DNA of 64,000 nt from Synaphobranchus kaupii (lineage: Eukaryota; Chordata; Actinopteri; Anguilliformes; Synaphobranchidae): positions 103,917,893 through 103,981,892 of the forward strand of contig CM056380.1 of assembly GCA_029718625.1 (NCBI GenBank), written 5' to 3'. The translations under genes were made by a program, and so were the position numbers. Shown here piece after piece: positions 51,195 through 63,335 of the stretch. The first letter of the stretch is position 1; each line of letters starts with the position of its first letter. The notes under the pieces were generated by a model. That model was not told the DNA's origin. It ran no database searches and saw nothing but the letters and a program-made list of their open reading frames with translations.

Positions 51195-54100
51195 GTGAGT
51201 ATATTCCCTCAAATAAGGACTACAGAACATCTGGATTTTATTTGGATATATACAGAGTCCAAAATTAACACCCGCCAAGCACCAAATGCGGGTATAATAT
51301 ATTGTGCATTATGATGTACTGTTTTATTGGACACTGTACTTCAAGCATGAAATATATACAGTGCCCTCCACTATTATTGGCACCCCTGGTAAAGATGAGT
51401 AAAAAGGATTATAAAAAATTCACCATATGGTGAATTAGCTTAATCTTACACTGGAAAAATGAGAAAAATCCAACCTTTAATTGAAGTGAATTTATTATGA
51501 GAAAAAATCCCTCAAGAAATAATTATTTGTAACATAACCATGTGTGCCACAATTATTGGCACCCCTGCATTTATATATAGAATAAAGTAATCATTTTTAA
51601 TGTTAGTTTTATTTTTGAGGGATTTTTTTTTCCCCATAATAAATTCACTTCAATTACAGGTTGGATTTTTCTCATTTTTTCAGTGTGAGATTAAGCAAAT
51701 TCACCAAACAGTGAATATTTATATCCTTTTTTACTCATCTTTACCAGGTGCGCCAATAATAGAGGAGGGCACTGTATATATACAGGCACACACAGTGCCC
51801 TCCATAATGTTTGCATATTCTTTTTTTGCTTTGGGGAGCTATGTATAAAAAGTGCTGGAATTTCTACATGTTTACATGTATAAAAAATACCCTTTAATAA
51901 AAGCTGAGAATCTGCACTTTAACCACATGTGAATAGTTTGATTACAAATTGTGGAGTACCGAGCCAAATCAAGGAAATAAATATGTCTGTCCCAAACATT
52001 ATGGATGGCACTGTATATAAAGCAGCAAACAGAAGACCATAACTCTCATCAGTATTTTAACCTGATTCTGAGCTGGCTTCATTTCCTTTTCCAGGATAGT
52101 GGATGCTTTCATTAAAGCTGATGGGGCCCTGAAGATTTCAGACTCTTTATTAGATGTGAAGGAGCACACAAAGTTGACAGGTATTTTTGTTCGTTTATTT
52201 TTCTCTTTTATATTTATTCATAACAATCTTTCACATCAACTGTGACAACTTAACTGAGTGTCTGAAAGTCCTCTGGGAAACAACCATGCTATAGTATATA
52301 AAATACATAGAATTTCAGCAGCTAGATTAACATTGTAGTCTTTTACCCAAGTATGTTTTAATTTAGTGTGGTAACTCCACATGGAAGACCTGCAAATGGA
52401 TTTACTGCATTTCATAAAAAGTACCAATGGTAAATTTGTCTTAGTTTAAATGTTTTTTTTTGCTTCTTAATTTTAATTATCCACACATGAAGATAAACTA
52501 AATAAAATAAGAACATTGAGATTGACGTGGGTATATGGTGCACACGATTTATTTCTGACGTCCCCTTCTAATGCTTCTTCATCTCTCAGATGGGATCTAC
52601 CAAAAGATCCTGCATTCGGATGTGAAAGAGGACGAAGAGAACCTCAAAGAGGCTCAGAAAATCCTGCAGAGAATCGAAAGCCGTGACCTGTACAAGTGTG
52701 TTTGTGAAATTTATTTCACAGTCGAGAAAGACAAGCCGATCACACTGGTAAATCAGGAGTGTGAACAGGACTGTGTGTAATTGCATGTTGTGTGATCCTA
52801 CTGTACTTGGATGGATGTCACCAGCACCTAACAAAGGTCTGTGTCAAATGCATTTCTGCCACACAAGTCTTAGCTGGAGCTATCTGGTACCCTGGGTATT
52901 ATGAGCATCACGAACGAAGTGTGCATAGCAAGTTCTGTCAGGAAACTCTTGCTGCCCTTCTCCCAACTGTGCAGTCTCCAGCTCCAATTTTTGTACAACA
53001 TGGCGGCAGCACAAAACTGCTCTTCCGCAGCTTCAAAGCACTGTCACAAGCCCATGTAAAGTCAATGGGCGACATCAGTCGCGTTGTCCACATTTCTACA
53101 GTTAAAAGCAGCATCAGATCAGCTTACCTGCAAAGCCGGTCTCCACCTTGTACAAGCGACCCTATATATGTCAATGGTGGCAAGGTCTGGTTTTCCGCAA
53201 GACTGAGTGCTGCCTGAGCTGTGCCACCGACCAGTACAAGGCTCACTCCCTCTGCATAGGTGCTGCTACAACTGCTGCTCTGTGCAAGCCTGCTGCAGGA
53301 GCGCACTTCCTGTTTGGAGGTAGAGTTGGTGGAAGAGTTGTCGGGAGTTTGGAAAGCATGGAGGAGGATCATATTGTGCTTCAGTGTGTAATCGATATTG
53401 GTTAAGAGTTCTAAAAATCCGTATCATAAACCGGTAAGATGGATTCGCTCCTAAGGTGAAAATCTTTGTTGCCGCTGGGGGGCAGAGGGAATTTTCCACT
53501 TTTTCCTCAATTAAGCACTCGGCTAGCCCTTGCTGATTGGGTTTTCACCCTCACAGAAGTAAACCTAACTGCCGTAAGAGTTCACCTACATTATTAATTG
53601 GCTAACCATAGTTTATTATAATCCGCTTTCAGCTAAACCTGGCTGTATTTTGTCCGGAGACATAAATAAACTATTACCAGTTCTAAACAGAATTCAGAAG
53701 TGGGTGGGAACCTGGCAAATAAAATGCAATAACCTATAGCCTAGCTAAATGTTAAAGGAAATAAAAAATCACAAGACAATACTAGATGGGAGGAACAAAA
53801 TCAAAATGTGCTCAATTTGAAAGACTTTGGAAGACTCCGTTGGACTTCTGCCTACGTCCAATAGTTTTAATAAATACATTTTTTAAACAAATCCTTATCA
53901 TACTCAAAGGCTCATGAGCTCTCATGGATCGTAAAGCTTGCTGCTAATAGGCTAAGTGCCACCTTGCTGCTTCATATTACATATCGCTGGATTGCTGGGT
54001 TAATTTCTTATGGCAAAGCTTATTCTGTTTTATAGGCAATGCATATCTTGTGGAATGTTGGGCTATTTGCTTTTTTTTTTTTTCTAACGGCAAAACATTT

Positions 54101-57100
54101 CTAATGGCAAATAATTCAAATGGCGAAGCATTCTAAAGGCAATCAAATCCTAACAGCAAAGTTGACACCAATAGCTAGCTTCTGATAGTAGCCAAAGCCT
54201 ACCTTATCAGAATAAAACCTAGAGTGGCTCTTTTGATAAGTTACATGGCTCCCTTTTGAAAATAAATAATGAATTCTTACATGGAATGTAACTTCATTAC
54301 ACCTGATGTTATTAGGTGTTGTAAACCACATATAGGCTGAAACAATAGGCTACAATAGTCGCGGATGCCTAAAATTATTTCCTTCTTGAAAAATAAAACA
54401 ACTGAATGTAGCCTAATCAATTCAAACATTTTTATTTGGGTAAATCACATAATTACAAAGGATAAACAAGCAAAGGAATTATAGGCTATCGCGCTTTGCA
54501 TAGACTACATAATATTAGACTAGGCTACTGCTTTCAGCAACAAATGGAGCGAGAACATTAAAAGAAAAAATGCGCTGAGCCCTTTGTTTATTTCCCCATG
54601 TTATTCTGCAAATACGTCAACAGTCTACGCATATTTTCAGACAAATCGGTTGCACCTCATGCATTTCTCCTTAGTTTTGTTGCGAGTAGCCTACATTTGC
54701 CCACCCGGCACTTGGCTTTCACAAGGGGGAAAATCACGCTGCCACTGTTGTTTGGAACTGTAACCAGTAGCGTATAGGCTAAAACTATAAAACTACTGTT
54801 AGAGTCTAAAGTATTTCCTCTAGGAAAATTAATCAATTTCAATATTTTTTATTTTGGGTATATAAAATAGCCTAGTTTATATATAATATACATGTATATA
54901 CATGATCACTGTCTCAGGACGCTAATGCAGCCATTATGTAAATGCGGTCAATACACCTCCCGGAGGACAGAAGCGATTCACACGGGTACCAACGCCAAAT
55001 GGCGTTGAACGTGGCGGTTAGAGGGGGTCTTTGAGGTTAAAAAATAAATAAAAAAAATCTATGAAAACTCATCTAACTCAGTTCTCTAAGTTGAATTTAG
55101 GCATTTGCAGTATAACCATTTCAGAAAAGTCGGGGCAGGACAGAAACATGCCACAATTAAATTATTCAAAATTTAAAATCACAAAGCCAATTGGCATCGC
55201 ACTTGGCCGTTCTAGTGTTAAAGATACAAGTAAATTGGCTGAAATGTGTAATCTTTCTCGTAGGTGTTTGCGCCCAGTGAATAGGCCTATTGTTTCACCA
55301 GCGGGAGGGGTGATAGCCTACTTTTAAATCTCCTATTCATTGAATGAATGACAGTTTTCCATACCTTGCCGATTACCATGGACTGCTTAGGAGATAATGT
55401 AGCCTATTAACAATCAATATTTTATTGGTTTTGAGCAATGCTTTGGTTAATAGAAGATTTAATTTGGATTAATGTGTAGCCTATAATTTCTGGCTATGCT
55501 AAATGTAAAGTATTTAAAAAGTTGGTAGCTAGGCTAGATAGGCTAGCCTATAATTTAGCGAACCGCAATGTTAGGTGTATACTGTAGGCTACATGCAACT
55601 AGGCCTAGCTACTTGTACATGTAGGCTACAGACAGGTTTGTTTTTTTGGGCGGAGAGGAGTGGAGAAAAGGAGGTGGGGAGTGAAGAATATTGGGATGCA
55701 GCCAGAGAAGAGTGCGCATGGCAAGGCCTTTTTACATAGGCTATAAAAGGGTGCATCCCAATATTCTTCACTCCTCTCCTCCTTTCCTCCCCTCCTCTCC
55801 TCTCCTCCAAGGAAGTATGCAAAATATCCTGCACGTTTCAAGTACAAGTATTTGCATGTACAGTATACAATGTAGCCTACCTGACATTGTGGTTTGCATC
55901 GAGACATCAATTAATATGTAACATTAGATTAAAACACAGAGTTTCCGGGGCACGGAGGAGAGGAGGTGACTGTGAAGGAAAGGAGCCAGGAGGGTGCATT
56001 TTTCGAGTAGGGGAGACCGGGTAGGGGTTGTAATACTTTTGGTTAGAAAATGCATAACTGAGTGTTTGTGCTAGAGCTCTTAAACGTTGATACAAGCTAC
56101 CCATATTTGCCTTCTACAAATAGTAGTCATTGAGACATCTCCTACAATATCACAGAATATGTGAGTTAATGTCAAATATAAAGAATTCCACTGTAACAAC
56201 CTTAATACTAGGGTTAGTTGTAACACTAGCTGGGGATAGATGTAACAGGAACAGAAAACCTCCTTAAATCAGGCCCACACAGTGAAATTTACACAAGAAC
56301 TTTAATAAAAAAATATCTGAATAGTCAAAAAGTGCATTCTCAGAGTTATTTGGCTAAATAGCCAGGTTACCAAACTACTTCATCTTGTCCCCTTAATTAT
56401 TGAGTAATTTCTTGCAGTCAAGACATTGATAAATCGGTATTGAAGATAATACATCCTAAAGCTTGTTCGTCCACAATAGCCTTGATCGTGGTACAGATTG
56501 ATGCATTTCAGAATGGAAAATAGCTTGTCGCTGCCCAGTTTCTGTTTTGGGTTATTGAAGAGGTAACAGTATGTAGCCTATTGGCAGACATTGCATGAAG
56601 GACTGCCATTTTCTACAGCTTTATTTCTGTTTTGGGTCCCATTTTTCAATCGAATAACCGGCCAATAAAATTATAATTGAGCTGTATTGACATAATGGGA
56701 AATGTAAATAAACAATGAACTATGTCCCATATCTCTGTGGCTCTGAGGTGCAAAGCCGGGTTTGAGGAATTTCCTTTATTCATTTTCTCTTTCAGGAAGA
56801 CAAGAAGGCATTTGCAAAAGAACTAGAAGATTCTGAAGATATTGGAACAAGAGTGAGTTCAGTCAGTTTCTTTCATTCATAAACTGAAATGTAAAATTTG
56901 TTTTAAAAAAATGTTAAGAATGCATTTGGTTTTATCTCCTTTCAATGAGATCATGGAGAGGACTTATGGGATGAAGGGAGTCGACCCAATTGAGCAAATC
57001 AATTTCTACTCAAAGAGCGAGCCTAACAAAGCCAAAAAACTGGATAGAAAGGATGTGAGCCATTTTAAATTTAAGATACCACTAAAAGGAATATGTGTCT

Positions 57101-57478
57101 GACAAAAATGTACACCATCATTCAATTTTACAGTCATACACATTCAGACATAACTAACCCTCATGTAGTCCTCCATTAGATAAGTATAACCTGATGTGAT
57201 GCATAACATAACAAATGTTACTTTGTCATTATTTATTCAACTAAAAATAAGCCAACCTGGAAATGACTGCAACGTGTCTGACTGCAACCCGGATCAAATC
57301 AAATCTAACTTACATTCTATCTCCCTAGGTCTCCCAGCTCTTCCCAAATGTCTTTCATGAGAATGTGCTCCACGTTTACTGGAAGAATCCAATAAGGAAT
57401 GAGAAAAAAATTAAAAGCAGTGGCGTGACAGAAGGGCTCCAAAGAACAACAATCAGATACATGTTCGGGTCTGAATAA
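51103..57478 (+). CDS. Gene B: partial SAMHD1-like paralogue, C-terminal half only (6 exons)
   Basis: Six exons match gene A exons 8-13 in order and mostly in phase and length (92/92, 86/116, 158/131, 57/126, 105/105, and a terminal exon of 150). Joined, they give 215 residues and a stop. Identity to gene A by eye is about 40-48 percent (15 of 31 in the first exon), yet there is no frameshift or internal stop. It keeps the substrate-pocket Arg and Gln, the H-K-V allosteric motif (with Lys where gene A has Arg), R..L and FYSK, but has Cys at the human Y374 position. No exon for the HD residues was found between 44.6 and 51.1 kb. Function cannot be stated: it may be a non-enzymatic partner, a gene with distant 5' exons, or an old fragment. 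The 5' end is unknown. Confidence 0.75.
51359..51774. mobile_element. Tc1/mariner MITE with TA duplication, gene B intron
   Basis: CAGTGCCCTCCACTATTATT and its near inverse at the right, flanked by TA. Arms exceed 100 bp, with GATGAGTAAAAAGGAT inverted. Non-coding. Confidence 0.9.
51793..52013. mobile_element. Second CAGTGCCCTCC MITE
   Basis: CAGTGCCCTCCATAATGTTT with an inverted right end AACATTATGGATGGCACTG. TA is seen only on the right. Different interior from the neighbour. Confidence 0.83.
52095..52180 (+). CDS. Gene B exon matching A exon 9
   Basis: Follows TTTCCAG. The peptide IVDAFIKADGALKISDSLLD then KEHTKLT is ten codons shorter than gene A but keeps phase. The donor GTATTT is acceptable. 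Confidence 0.82.
52590..52747 (+). CDS. Gene B exon matching A exon 10
   Basis: Follows TCTCTCAG. Encodes DGIYQKILHSDVKEDEENLK, then ILQRIESRDLYKCVCE and an extra hydrophilic tail not seen in gene A. It keeps the R-x-L of the activator site. The donor is GTAAAT. Confidence 0.87.
52748..56795. other. Gene B 4 kb intron, mostly unrecognised
   Basis: A 141-codon plus frame (52792-53217) and overlapping frames at 53124-53405 have no recognised domain. GTTGTAACA-type blocks occur at 56020-56250. A MITE-like inverted repeat is listed separately. Confidence 0.45.
55648..55809. mobile_element. Purine-rich inverted repeat (MITE-like)
   Basis: GAGTGAAGAATATTGGGATG on the left and its inverse CATCCCAATATTCTTCACTC near 55752, with G/A-rich outer arms paired to C/T-rich arms. 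Confidence 0.75.
56796..56852 (+). CDS. Gene B exon matching A exon 11 (shortened)
   Basis: Nineteen codons, EDKKAFAKELEDSEDIGTR, between CTTTCAG and GTGAGT. Gene A has 42 codons here. It follows a 4.0 kb intron. Confidence 0.65.
56950..57054 (+). CDS. Gene B exon matching A exon 12
   Basis: Thirty-five codons, the same length as gene A, with YGMKGVDPIEQINFYSKSEP aligned to the A motif. The acceptor is CAATGAG with a T-rich tract upstream, and the donor GTGAGC. The intron before it is only 97 bp. Confidence 0.84.
57329..57478 (+). CDS. Gene B terminal exon matching A exon 13
   Basis: Follows CTCCCTAG. VSQLFPNVFHENVLHVYWKN aligns with gene A; the rest is a basic tail ending TTIRYMFGSE and TAA. 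No homologue of gene A exon 14 or 15 follows. Confidence 0.85.
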   Translation, partial: VSQLFPNVFHENVLHVYWKNPIRNEKKIKSSGVTEGLQRTTIRYMFGSE

Positions 57479-57682
57479 TCATCAGCCTGGCATTTTGACA
57501 CAACGTCAATAATACATGCTTTATACACCATTGCAGAGAAAAGGCTAGGGAAAAAAATATATGACAAAGATCTGAAATTCATTATGCACTGACAAAAGAC
57601 ACACAATTTTGAAAAACGTAAACGCATGCATCTGTACTCAAGTAACAGATGAAAATGGCTATCACAATTCCTGTCTTCCTGG

Positions 57683-58060
57683 TGAAGAGAAGGGTGTTTT
57701 CAGAAGGATGTTTTCACACTAGTATAATCACAGTAATAGAGAAAAGATCTCTACACATATATATTCATTGTACAATCATACCAATTGAAACGCATATAAA
57801 ATTCTCTAAATCCTCAAGAGCCAGAGAAGTAGCGGTCTGCAGCCTCTTTAACCACTCGGAAGGTCTTGGTTTATCTCTGTCAGCCAACGCGAACCAGAGA
57901 CAAAATATATAATAGCTTGTGTGTACGTGCCTCCCTTCTATCCATCTTCTCTCTATGACACTGCAGGCCTGTGGCCTCTGACACGCTTACACCCCAGGCG
58001 CAAGGCCCATCTTATCGCTAGAGAGCCAGAAGAGACACTCCTGAAAACAAGACAACTCTT
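57683..58060 (+). mobile_element. Truncated second copy of the 29.3 kb LTR, opposite orientation
   Basis: Starts TGAAGAGAAGGGTGTTTTC and matches the inverse of about 29680-30037 until ACAAGACAACTCT, then diverges. It begins about 205 bp after the gene B stop. Confidence 0.88.
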
Positions 58061-61000
58061 ATTTTTACAATTTACATTTATGATAAACAACTAACTTATT
58101 TTTATTTTTTCTGGTGTCTAGAAGTTATATGATGTTGGGGGGAAAATTATTAGCTGAAACTGTAACAGTGATTAATTTCATGCCATGCCAATTATTTACA
58201 TCAGATCAATTATTTTATGTTTTTGTTTTCACTCAACTTGACTTTCCAATCTGTAAAATAAACAGTAATTATAACAATTTTCCTATTTTTTTTTTATATT
58301 AATCATTTTTATTTTACCTGTAATATAATTCTGAAATGATTACATAGTATGAATTATCCCATAATGGCTACGTGCAATTGGTAGGCTGGAGGCTATTGTC
58401 ATTTCAATGTAGTTCGTACCTCGCATTCTCCTTTGTAAGGTACGATTCGCGGGAGGGGCTCGTCTCATGCCTTGTAAAAAGAAGAAACTATGTGCTCAAA
58501 TTCATACTGGCTAATAGTTATTTTGCCGGGGTAATGCGACCAATGGCTCTGCGAGAATCTTAGCTTTTAAAACTTTTATTAAAGATGTTAAGAAATGTTT
58601 CTTTTATTACGGTTTGATGGAGGATTACTTTCCGTACCGCGGGCGCACTGCTCGGTCTCAGAGGATGTCAAATCACCAAGGCAAGGATGCACCTTGGGGA
58701 AAAAAGGAAATGATTACTTTTCTTATGTATGCCCCTGCTGCCCCCTAGTGGCCACTGACAGCGTCTCGCAGAATCACGCGCGCCAGAAGCGAAATCATAC
58801 CGGAAACGCGCGCCACTCGCGTCGGCGCTTCTCAGATACGGATTTATACAGTATTTTTTTCGGAGCAAAATGGGCTACGTTACTTGTAACATAATATCGC
58901 AATTTTTCAGGTACAAAAAAAACAAGAAGCTACAGCACACTTGTCAAACCCGCCATGGAAGGTTTTAAATCATAGACATAAAACGAACATAAGTTATTAG
59001 CTTACACAGATGTACGTAGCTTACACCAAAAAGTCTGCGAAAAAGTTCAGAATCATTTTAACAGTGGGTCTATTTTTTTAGAGAAATTAAATCATGGGTT
59101 TAAAAATAGATTTTAATAACATAGCAGCAATTAACACATGTATAGCCACACCTAATGATGATGGCTATAGGTGCAAAACTATATTTCGAAAACAATACCT
59201 GCACCATGAACACCTATTTTAACCACATAATGCTGATTGCTGTTTAAATAGTATAGGTAGGTCTATGCAAAACTATCCCTGAGAACGCTTTCAACTTTCA
59301 AAACAACGGGATCCGTTTATGCAGTCATGCATAGAAACGTCCTCGTTTTCAGTAAAGTATCGCATACACTTGACGAAAAAAGCACAACCTGCAATAACAA
59401 ATAATTTAACAAAAGCTGAGCTTTATGATCGTTTAATTTCCATGAATATTTTCGGAATTAGAGTGCGGAGAACGAAGAGCACATGTATCCACAATTATAA
59501 TGTTGATTAAAATGTGCACAATTTTGCGATGCAAGTTAAAATAATTTAATTACTTGCCTAATACCCTAATTGAGGAGAGCTGGCTACATTTGATGGCAAT
59601 GAGTAATTTGTGAATTGAACACTGATGTAGCCTATTGGTAATCAAGGAAACTGATTGAAAAATGATTGAGACCAATAATCAATTTAAGGGGAAGTTATCT
59701 GCCTCAATTTTCAGCTCAGGAGCCGCCACTGCTATGACATTCTTATTTATTTGGCAGTAACAGATGGTAGGCCTTCACTATGGTGGGCCTAATTGGACTA
59801 CGCCACCCTCTGTTTACTGAGGGGAGGGACCTCTGCAGCTCAGTGCAAACCAATTCATACAAATACTCTCCTTTAATAATAATTTCAGGTGATATACGGA
59901 CACAAATCAAAACCAAACAAAGATACAAACAAAATTCCAAAGTAAACGGTAATTGGCGCTTGATCCTGTGAACAGAAATAACACTAAGCGCGATATCTTT
60001 AAATAGTTTTTATACCATTTTATAAAAGTTCATACCATTTAAAACAAAACCCCCGAATGAATGATTTACCTTTTTAATTAAAATATGCTCCCAATGGGGG
60101 CAGCGTCCGCACGACAAATTAGTTGGGAACTTCCGTGTGAGACTCATGCATTTGGCTTCCAAATACTTAAAAAAATTTTTTTAAAAAGGACAACGGCGAC
60201 CTAAAAATATAAAAACAAACAGCGAATTCCTCAGAGGTTTACGTTAAATGACACGCTAACAAATCTGGTGGCTAACAAACTTACGAAAACCATTCAAAAT
60301 ACCTTGTTATAGAAGTTGCCGTCTGCACAATGTAGCCACTTAACTTGCTACTCCAAGGCAATGCAATCAACACCATTGGATCTCTATGGATAAAAACAGC
60401 GTCTTACTTATCATACATTTACATAAGATTATTACTACACCAATAAAATATAAGTTAAATACCTTAAAATCCGTGTTTTTCCCACGAGACTCATTCAATG
60501 GCCACGGACTTTCTAAAAACTCACGTCTACCCTTGACCTCTATTTATAGGAACTAGGATGATGGTATTTGTAGTCATACTGACGATGCTTTACCTTAAAC
60601 CCGCTGCAAGATGCAATGCTTATCCATGCCCACTGAAGTGATAATACATGTTTAATGTAGTTTTAATAACCGATGTTCATATCCCATCTCGATTTAAAAT
60701 TAATATCAGCGAAGCGAGTAGGCTATTATTTAACAATAACAAGAGATTATAGGTTGGTGATCGATTACGTATTAATTCTGATTTAATGACATGGTTATTA
60801 GCAACCCCCTCTTTGGATAGTTTATTTGTTTGGCCTAATAACTGGCCTAAAAATGTGAATAATCTCAATGTTGCATTTTTAGTAAGGTAATTTATTACAT
60901 GACACTGGGGAAGGCATATGAGTTACTTGTTGTAGGCTGTATGGATAGATGAAATAACACAAAGCATCGTATTTGTTTTTGGTGTGTGATGAATATTTTT

Positions 61001-61150
61001 CCTTTTTATTTCAGGTAGGTAGAGAAAATAATGGAAATAAATAGGTGCATATATGGGCTATACACACCCACATACAAATGCAAACATAACACACAGTGTA
61101 GGTCCGAAACTAATCCCGTAAATTCAATTCTCCGCTTCTGGTGCGCTGGG
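58061..61150. other. Downstream region, no recognised gene
   Basis: AT-rich with a short CG-richer patch at 58600-58870. Short frames have no recognisable domain or splice pattern. Confidence 0.5.
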
Positions 61151-61196
61151 CCTTTAATGGCTTCTGTCTCACCTAAGAAAACGCCAAATTAGCCTG

Positions 61197-62532
61197 GGCC
61201 CCGTTTCCCAAAAGGATCTTAGATAAAGACCATCTTAGGCTATTTTGTTTTAATATTAGTTTCATTGTTTGGTTTTTGTAATTAGGTTTTTGTCTTTTTC
61301 CCTCTATTTTTATTATTTGTTTTATGTAATATCAGTAAATATTAATAATTTTAATCATGAAATGCAGACAACACAAACACAAAACACTTGTTACGACCCC
61401 GGAAATGGACTGGACCCAAATGCACGACTCGAACACAGGAATGCCTAAACTCAATATTTTATTGTTGATCAGGGTAGTCCTGAGCAAGGGGAGAAAGGCA
61501 AATGGTGGTTAACGTTCCAAGCCGGAACTGGATGAGCAAGACAGACAACAGAGCACGTAGCTCTTAATAAATGATGCTTCGACCAATTCTCCTGAAGCAT
61601 AGGGAGAACATAGATGACAGACAGTCCAGGAATGAGGCAGCGGGGGAGTAGTGGCAGCAGGAGAGGCCAGGTAAGGAGATGGAGACGGACAACCAGTTTG
61701 GTGGAGCAGGGGATGAGCGGGAGCGGGAGCGGATGTGCAGGATAGTGGAGCAGAGTCCGGGCAGGATGCAGGCGTTGCAGCATGGCAGCGGCAGTAGCGG
61801 CACAGCAGCAGCAGGGCGGCAGCAGCGACAGCAGAGGCAGAAACGACAGCACATCAACAGCAACCGCAACACTGGCAGTCGGCGGGCACAGCCGCAGAGT
61901 GGAGGAACAGGAGCCCAGGCTGCATGCACACACGTCAGGTGGAAGGCAGGGAAACCGCAACACAGGCAGGGATAACAAACGACTGCAGGCTGGCAGACTG
62001 AAGCAGACAAAGTTAGTATAGCGAGGCAGGAATATTGAACAGCGGGAAGTGCCGTTCCAGACAGGAGCAGACTTCGACTTTAACAGACTGGTAAGGCGAA
62101 TTACACCGGTACCGAACAAGACTCAGATTTAACTGACTAGACTGGATACAAGGACTCAAGACAGACCAGAGGTTTTAGACAAAGAGCATTAACGAACTGG
62201 CACAGGACAGAGAACACCGGGTGACTAAATGCAAACATTAATTGGTATCAATTAGGTGCGGCGTGCGAATGTATGCGAGAGTGATTTACAGAGCGGAGAG
62301 TGTGGAATGCATGCGAAACGGGGAAATGGGATAGGCTGAGAGAAGTGAAGTGAAACAGAGTGACACAAAGGGGAAACCACGCCCAACCTGCAGCAAGAGG
62401 GAAACGGACTATGGAGAGACGAACACGAGACAGGGGGAAAGGGAAAACACGGGAAACAATATGACGGGAGTGAGAACATCACAACACTCTTAAGATGATC
62501 TTAACTCTAAGATGCTTTTCGCAAATGGGGCC
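61197..62532. mobile_element. GGCCCCG-ended element with CTG duplication
   Basis: GGCCCCGTTTCCCAAAAGGA on the left and inverted GCAAATGGGGCC on the right, flanked by CTG (61194-61196, 62533-62535). The undisturbed copy at about 15177-15186 shows the empty site in inverse. It carries an LTR. Confidence 0.83.
61389..62483. mobile_element. Solo LTR-like element, 5-bp duplication
   Basis: Starts TGTTACGACC and ends ACATCACA; ACACT on both sides (61384-61388, 62484-62488). 1,095 bp. Open frames within it (such as 61469-62119 minus) are low-complexity and not called. Solo LTR status is inferred from TG...CA and the duplication. Confidence 0.72.
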
Positions 62533-63335
62533 CTGCTTGTTCAACGAATTTTGTTTGATTATGCAATGAAAATGTCAAACATCAATTCCATCAGGCTGTT
62601 CTCATGGATTTCTCGAAGTTATTTTCAAAACTCAAATGTCCGTCTATTGCAGTGCGCGAGTTTTCCATTGAATGACAATTCGCGCATTAGGTGTAAATGA
62701 CAATTCACGCATTAGGTGTAAATTACAATTCGCGCATTAGGCTTGATATAGGTGTTATCAGCTCCTTTTTAATGGATAGCCATTGTCCCGTACCATCACA
62801 CATCGCCTGGATGTTGATGGAGTGGGCTGAGAGCAATGTAATGTGGCATCGTTTCCCTTCGCCGAGGGAAAGGTATGTGGACCTATGGAACCTTTTATTA
62901 TTATGCATTTTTGATATAGCCTACACAATAATAATATTTCACATTGTGATCTAGATATTTTAGTAATGCTTGTGCGCGCCCCTGTGTGTAACAGACAGGA
63001 CGGTACGCGCGTTGTGCACACGCCTATGTAGACGCACTTATATGCGCCGTTAAAATAACATGTAAACAACTGCGACATGACTTTAGACCAGGTTTGTGGT
63101 GGTTCTAGCGCAAGCGTTTTCTGCTGGCTCAAGATAGCAATACGCCAAAAAGAATCCTAGCCACTCCTCATCTTAAGACCAACACGCCCAGTTCACTTGA
63201 AATGGGCGCAAGAATACATGGTAGTTAAAGGACGTAAGCGTTAGGCGTATAATGAACCTAGCGCCGGGTGTAAGATAGCAAAGACACTTGCGTTTGGGTT
63301 AGCGCCGCTTTGCGCCGGGTGTAAGATAGGGCCCC

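Larger units (their letters stand above)
61151..63335 (-). mobile_element. GGGCCC-family copy in reverse orientation, interrupted
   Basis: 63335 back to about 62536 is the inverse of the left part of the 13750 element, ending AAGATAGGGCCC. 61151-61193 continues it (AGAAAACGCCAAATTAGCCT). The far end is lost, and a 1.3 kb element sits between the pieces. Confidence 0.85.

Noticed and set aside
52792..53217. 141-codon frame in the gene B intron
   Set aside because: No recognised domain or splice support; overlapping frames on both strands are equally long.
61469..62119. 216-codon minus-strand frame
   Set aside because: Leu/Pro/Cys-rich low complexity from GCAGCA-type repeats inside the LTR-like element; no domain.
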